Source: Streptomyces sp. T12 (lineage in GTDB: Bacteria > Actinomycetota > Actinomycetes > Streptomycetales > Streptomycetaceae). From it: a stretch of 64,000 bases of DNA. The translations under genes and the position numbers were made by a program. Positions 60,507 through 64,000 of the stretch are shown one piece after another. The DNA lies in contig NZ_CP117866.1 of the NCBI RefSeq assembly GCF_028736035.1, positions 9,279,001-9,343,000 on the forward strand. The letters run 5' to 3'. Position 1 is the first letter of the stretch. Each line of letters opens with the position of its first letter. The notes beneath the pieces were generated by a model, which was given only the letters and a program-made list of their open reading frames with translations, did not search any database and was not told the origin of the DNA.

Positions 60507-60535
60507 TTGACAGGGAGAGGGGGTTCACCTGTACT
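60507..60535 (+). promoter_or_regulatory. Promoter candidate for the NRPS operon
   Basis: TTGACA at 60507-60512 and TGTACT at 60530-60535 with 17 bp between. This is close to the vegetative sigma consensus and lies 38 bp upstream of the GTG start at 60573. Confidence 0.55.
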
Positions 60536-60572
60536 TGATGTGATCATGGCCACCTGAAGTGGGGACTCACCT

Positions 60573-61997
60573 GTGAGCGGTCGGACCATGCGCACCACCG
60601 GAAGGGCTCCGCAGATCCGCCCGGTCGACCGTGGCGGACCCATGCCCCTGTCGTGCTCGCAGGAGCGTTTGTGGTTCCTCCTGCACCTCCACCGGGGCAT
60701 GCGCGCCTACCAGTTCCAGGCGACGATCGAACTCTCCGGGACCCTCGACACCGACGCCCTGGCCCGGGCCCTGACCGAAGTGGTCCGCAGGCACGAGATC
60801 TACCGCACGACCTTCACCGACGGGCCCGACGGCCCTCGACAGGTCGTGCACCCGCCGTTCCCCGTCGAGTTGCCCGTCGACGACCTCTGTGACGCCCCCG
60901 ACCCCGAGGCAGCGGCGCGGGAGGCGATCCGCCAGGCGGTGAACGTGGACGTCCCCTTCCGGCAACTGCCCCTGGTGTCCTGGCGATTACTGCGGACCGC
61001 GCCCGAACGGCACATCCTGCTCCACCTGGAGCACCATCTGATCCACGACGGCTGGGCCTTCAACGTCTTCGTCGACGAACTGTGCGCCCTGTACACGGCC
61101 TACGCCGTCGGCAAGCCGTCGCCGCTGCCCGAACCCGGGCTCCAATTCGCCGACTTCGCCGCCTGGCAGCGGCAGTGGCTGGACGGACCGGAGGCGCAGC
61201 GGCAACTCGCCTACTGGACACGGCAGCTCGACGGCGTCCCTCACTACCTCGACCTGCCGACCGACCGTCCCCGCACCAGGGCGCGCCGGTTCACCGGTGA
61301 CGCACCCCGGTTCACCGTCCCGGCCTGCCTCGCCGACCAGGCCCGTGAGCTGGCCAGGCGCGAACGCGTCTCCCTGTTCACGGTGATGCTCGCCGCGTTC
61401 GAGGTGATGCTGCACGGGTGGTCGGGAAAGGACGACTTCTGTGTGGGAACGGGTATGGCGGCGCGCAGTCGGCCCGAGACCGAGCGGCTGCTCGGCATGC
61501 TGGTCAACACCGTGGCGCTGCGCGCCGATCTGCGCGGCGACCCGTCCTTCCGCGACCTGCTCGGACGGGCGCGCATGAGCATCCTCGGCGCGCTGCAGAG
61601 CCAGGACATCCCGTTCGACCGCGTGGTCGCCGCACTGCGTCCACAGCGGCTGCCCGGCCGGCAGCCCCTGTGCGAGGTGATGTTCGCCTTCCACGACTCG
61701 CCTCTGGGTCCCGTGCGGATGCCGGGCCTGGAGGTCGGTGTGACCGTCGGCGTCACCAACGGCAGCGCCAAGTTCGATCTGGGCGTCATCGCGATACCCC
61801 GCGTCGAACAGGCGATCGGACGGGGTGGAGGAGAGGAGTCCGGGGACATCGAGTTCATCTGGGAGTACGACCGGGACCTGTTCGACGCCGAGACCATCGC
61901 ACGGGTCGCCGGACAGTACGAGCGGATGCTCGCCGCGGTGACCGAGAACCCGCTGGCACGGGTGTCGGCCCTGGCGCAGGAGCGGGAGCCGAGATGA
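60573..61997 (+). CDS. Free-standing NRPS condensation domain
   Basis: A 474-residue single C domain. LSCSQERLWFL is motif C1 and HHLIHDGWAFNVF is C3 with the catalytic second His and Asp; DLPTDRPR, VGTGMAARSRPE and MLVNTVALRADL follow. It has no attached A or PCP. Codon 139 is TTA (60987-60989), so its translation also depends on BldA. It overlaps the PCP gene. It likely joins two carrier-bound units, or releases one onto an amine. Confidence 0.9.
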   Translation: MSGRTMRTTGRAPQIRPVDRGGPMPLSCSQERLWFLLHLHRGMRAYQFQATIELSGTLDTDALARALTEVVRRHEIYRTTFTDGPDGPRQVVHPPFPVELPVDDLCDAPDPEAAAREAIRQAVNVDVPFRQLPLVSWRLLRTAPERHILLHLEHHLIHDGWAFNVFVDELCALYTAYAVGKPSPLPEPGLQFADFAAWQRQWLDGPEAQRQLAYWTRQLDGVPHYLDLPTDRPRTRARRFTGDAPRFTVPACLADQARELARRERVSLFTVMLAAFEVMLHGWSGKDDFCVGTGMAARSRPETERLLGMLVNTVALRADLRGDPSFRDLLGRARMSILGALQSQDIPFDRVVAALRPQRLPGRQPLCEVMFAFHDSPLGPVRMPGLEVGVTVGVTNGSAKFDLGVIAIPRVEQAIGRGGGEESGDIEFIWEYDRDLFDAETIARVAGQYERMLAAVTENPLARVSALAQEREPR

Positions 61998-62233
61998 CCG
62001 ACGAGGACGAACTGCTCGCCGTGGTGCGTGACGCCTGGGCCGAGACACTGGGCATCGACGCCGACGACGTACCGATCGACGAGGGCTTCTTCGACGCCGG
62101 CGGCAACTCGCTGCTGCTGGTGATGCTGTGGGAACAACTGTGCGAGCTGACCGGTACCGGTCTGCGGGCCACGGACCTCTTCCAGCACCCCACCGTGCGT
62201 GCCCAGGTGGAGCTCCTCGCGGGGGACCTGTGA
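61994..62233 (+). CDS. Free-standing peptidyl carrier protein
   Basis: A 79-residue PCP; FFDAGGNSLLLVML has the phosphopantetheine Ser. ATG overlaps the C-domain stop and its own stop overlaps the next GTG, so three single-domain NRPS proteins are made as a coupled set. Confidence 0.9.
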   Translation: MTDEDELLAVVRDAWAETLGIDADDVPIDEGFFDAGGNSLLLVMLWEQLCELTGTGLRATDLFQHPTVRAQVELLAGDL

Positions 62234-63747
62234 GCGGCACCCTCTACCAGGTGTTCGCCGACACCGCCGGCCGCAGGCCCGATGCTCCTGCCGTCGAACT
62301 GCCGGACCGGACCCTGACCTACCGTCGGCTCGGGCGCGCCGCGGAAGCGGTCGCGGAACTGATCCGGGACGCGCATCCCCGGGTCGCGCGAGTCGGACTG
62401 TACGCCTCCCGCAGCACCGTGGCCTTCGCCGGCTATCTGGCCGCACTCAGGCTCGGCGCCGCCGTCGTACCCTTCCATCCCGACTACCCCGACTCCCGCA
62501 ACCGGCGCATCCGCGAACAGGCCGAGGTGGACCTGGTGGTGGCCGACGCGGCCGTGTGGAAGCGGCGCGGGCAGGAGTGGTCGGCCGGACTTGCCGTCCT
62601 GTCGCTGACCGACGACGACGTGCTGGCCGCGTCACCGAGCGGCCGCCTGCCGGCGTACCGGCCGGATCCCGAGCAGCTCGCCTATGTGCTGTTCACCTCG
62701 GGCACGACCGGTCGCCCCAAGGGCATACCGATCCGGCACCGCCAGGTCCTGCCCTTCGTCCGGCACTGCCTCGCCCGCTACGAGGTCGGCCCCGGGTGCC
62801 GCATGTCGCACACCTTCGATCTGACTTTCGACCCCTCCGTCCACGACCTCTTCGTCACCTGGGGCGGTGGAGCGGTACTGGTGGTGCCGGACCGGTCCGA
62901 GATGTTCAGCCCCGTCGACTACCTGACGCGCCGGCAGCTCACGCACTGGTTCTCCGTGCCCTCGGCCGTCTCGGTCAGCGGCCAGCTCGGGCAACTGCCC
63001 ACCGGACGGGCGACAGCGCTGCGCCACAGCCATTTCGGCGGCGAACAACTCACCTACGACCAGGTACGGGCGTGGCGCGCGGTGGCACCCGGCACGCACA
63101 TCGACAACGGGTACGGACCCAGCGAAGTCTCCGTCGGCTGTGCGGTGTTCCGATTGCCTCGGGACCCGCGGCAGTGGCCGCGCACCTCCAACGGAACTGT
63201 GCCCATCGGGGGCGTCTTCGACAGCCTGGAGCACCTGGTCATCGAGGAGACGGGTGAGCTGTGCGTGCGCGGACCCCAACGGTTCGACGGGTATCTGGAC
63301 GCACGGGACGACGCCGGCCGCTTCCTGGGACACACGGGCACCGGCCGCCCCGCTCCCGAGCACTACTTCCGCACCGGCGACCGGGTCCGCCTCGAGCACG
63401 GACAGCTGGTCCATCTGGGGCGGCTGGACGACCAGGTGAAGATCCGGGGCCACCGGGTCGAACCGGGCGAGGTGGAGGCGGCGCTGCGGCAACTCCCCGA
63501 TGTGCACGACGCCGTCGTGGTCACCGCCCGCCGCGACGGCATCGCCGAACTCGTCGGCTGCTACACCGGGCACGCTGTCGCGCGGCGCGACCTGGTGCGC
63601 GCCCTGCGCACGACACTGCCGATCCACCTGGTGCCCCGCCGGTTCCTGCACCTGGAGACCATGCCCCTCAACGCCAACGGCAAGACGGACCGGCGGGCGC
63701 TGCGGGCACTCGCCGACGAAGAGGCCGCCGATGCCGCGTCGCCCTGA
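62230..63747 (+). CDS. Free-standing NRPS adenylation domain
   Basis: A 505-residue stand-alone A domain. A3 is LFTSGTTGRPKGIP, A4 FDLTFDPSVHDLF, A5 NGYGPSEVSVGC, A7 YFRTGDRVRLE, A8 GRLDDQVKIRGHRVEPGEVE and A10 NANGKTDRRAL. My own reading of the specificity positions gives D,P,H,S,H,G,G,V,G,K, which matches no code I know. It should load the PCP encoded just before. Confidence 0.88.
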   Translation: MSGTLYQVFADTAGRRPDAPAVELPDRTLTYRRLGRAAEAVAELIRDAHPRVARVGLYASRSTVAFAGYLAALRLGAAVVPFHPDYPDSRNRRIREQAEVDLVVADAAVWKRRGQEWSAGLAVLSLTDDDVLAASPSGRLPAYRPDPEQLAYVLFTSGTTGRPKGIPIRHRQVLPFVRHCLARYEVGPGCRMSHTFDLTFDPSVHDLFVTWGGGAVLVVPDRSEMFSPVDYLTRRQLTHWFSVPSAVSVSGQLGQLPTGRATALRHSHFGGEQLTYDQVRAWRAVAPGTHIDNGYGPSEVSVGCAVFRLPRDPRQWPRTSNGTVPIGGVFDSLEHLVIEETGELCVRGPQRFDGYLDARDDAGRFLGHTGTGRPAPEHYFRTGDRVRLEHGQLVHLGRLDDQVKIRGHRVEPGEVEAALRQLPDVHDAVVVTARRDGIAELVGCYTGHAVARRDLVRALRTTLPIHLVPRRFLHLETMPLNANGKTDRRALRALADEEAADAASP

Positions 63748-63807
63748 CCACGTGCCGTCGCAGGGCCTGCGGACCGACATACCGAATCGGTAAGTGGAGG
63801 AACTGAA

Positions 63808-64000
63808 TTGGGCATATTGCGCGGTGTCACGACACCCTTCCCGGCCCACTCCTCGATCCCCGTGCGCTTTGCCGAACAGGTGCGGGCACGTCACGGGGCG
63901 GTCGCCGTCGTCGACGGTGAGCAGTCCCTCACGTACGCGGAGCTGGACGAGCGGTCGAACCGGCTCGCGCAACTGTTGCGCGACCGGGGCGTGGGCGCCG
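63808..64000 (+). CDS. Start of a further NRPS protein (A domain), cut by the window edge
   Basis: TTG at 63808 follows GGAGGA at the right distance. The frame reads FPAHSSIPVRFAEQVRARHG then VAVVDGEQSLTYAELDERSN and LAQLLRDRGVGA to the window end, which is the first 64 residues of an A domain (A1/A2 region). Length and further domains are unknown. Confidence 0.85.
   Translation, partial: MGILRGVTTPFPAHSSIPVRFAEQVRARHGAVAVVDGEQSLTYAELDERSNRLAQLLRDRGVGA

Overview
The window is high-GC DNA with frequent GTG/TTG starts, ATGA/GTGA stop-start overlaps, Tat and Sec signal peptides and secreted multi-domain carbohydrases with ricin or AbfB lectin domains. It is almost certainly Streptomyces or a close relative. 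No rRNA gene, intact tRNA gene or CRISPR array is visible.

Left part (about 1-33250) is a polysaccharide-degradation island. It carries a DUF418-like membrane protein, a minus-strand sugar-uptake operon (binding protein, two permeases, a GH63-like enzyme, two GH39-like enzymes) next to a LacI regulator, then a GH74-like xyloglucanase, a GH54-like arabinofuranosidase, two GH43-like enzymes with AbfB domains, a GH97-like enzyme and a GH43-like enzyme with a ricin domain. Between the intact genes lies wreckage: truncated lectin domains, gutted glycosidases, a beheaded LacI gene, fragments of IS701-, IS5- and ISL3-type transposases, and the 3' halves of a tRNA-Gly and a tRNA-Pro gene that look like old integration sites. 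Two duplications are clear: a tandem GH39-like pair with a stray GH63-like C-terminus between them, and a near-perfect inverted copy of the 3' part of one GH43/AbfB gene whose last about 40 bp come from the neighbouring paralogue.

Middle part (about 33300-39640) is plasmid-like and broken: an ISL3 element lying inside the remains of an IS256 transposase, a truncated parB-position gene overlapping a frameshifted parA, a small helix-turn-helix gene, a frameshifted replication-type protein and a repeat-rich AT-poorer stretch that could be its origin.

Right part (about 39660-64000, running off the edge) is a biosynthetic gene cluster. A StrR/ParB-type regulator with a TTA codon leads an HTTM membrane protein, a 39-residue peptide, an alpha/beta hydrolase, a GNAT-like protein, then an acyl-CoA dehydrogenase, carrier protein and adenylating enzyme (like the proline-to-pyrrole cassette), an MFS exporter, a methyltransferase and two Fe(II)/2-oxoglutarate oxygenases. 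A PKS module with a decayed acyltransferase follows, with a type II thioesterase, then a hydroxyacyl dehydrogenase, carrier protein, acyl-CoA dehydrogenase, a class II aminoacyl-tRNA-synthetase-like carrier-protein ligase and a free-standing acyltransferase. That set reads as an aminomalonyl-type extender-unit cassette feeding the PKS module in trans. A second MFS exporter and a dissociated NRPS (free-standing C, PCP and A proteins, then the start of a further A-domain protein) close the window. The product is likely a small hybrid NRPS-PKS compound built almost entirely from single-domain proteins.
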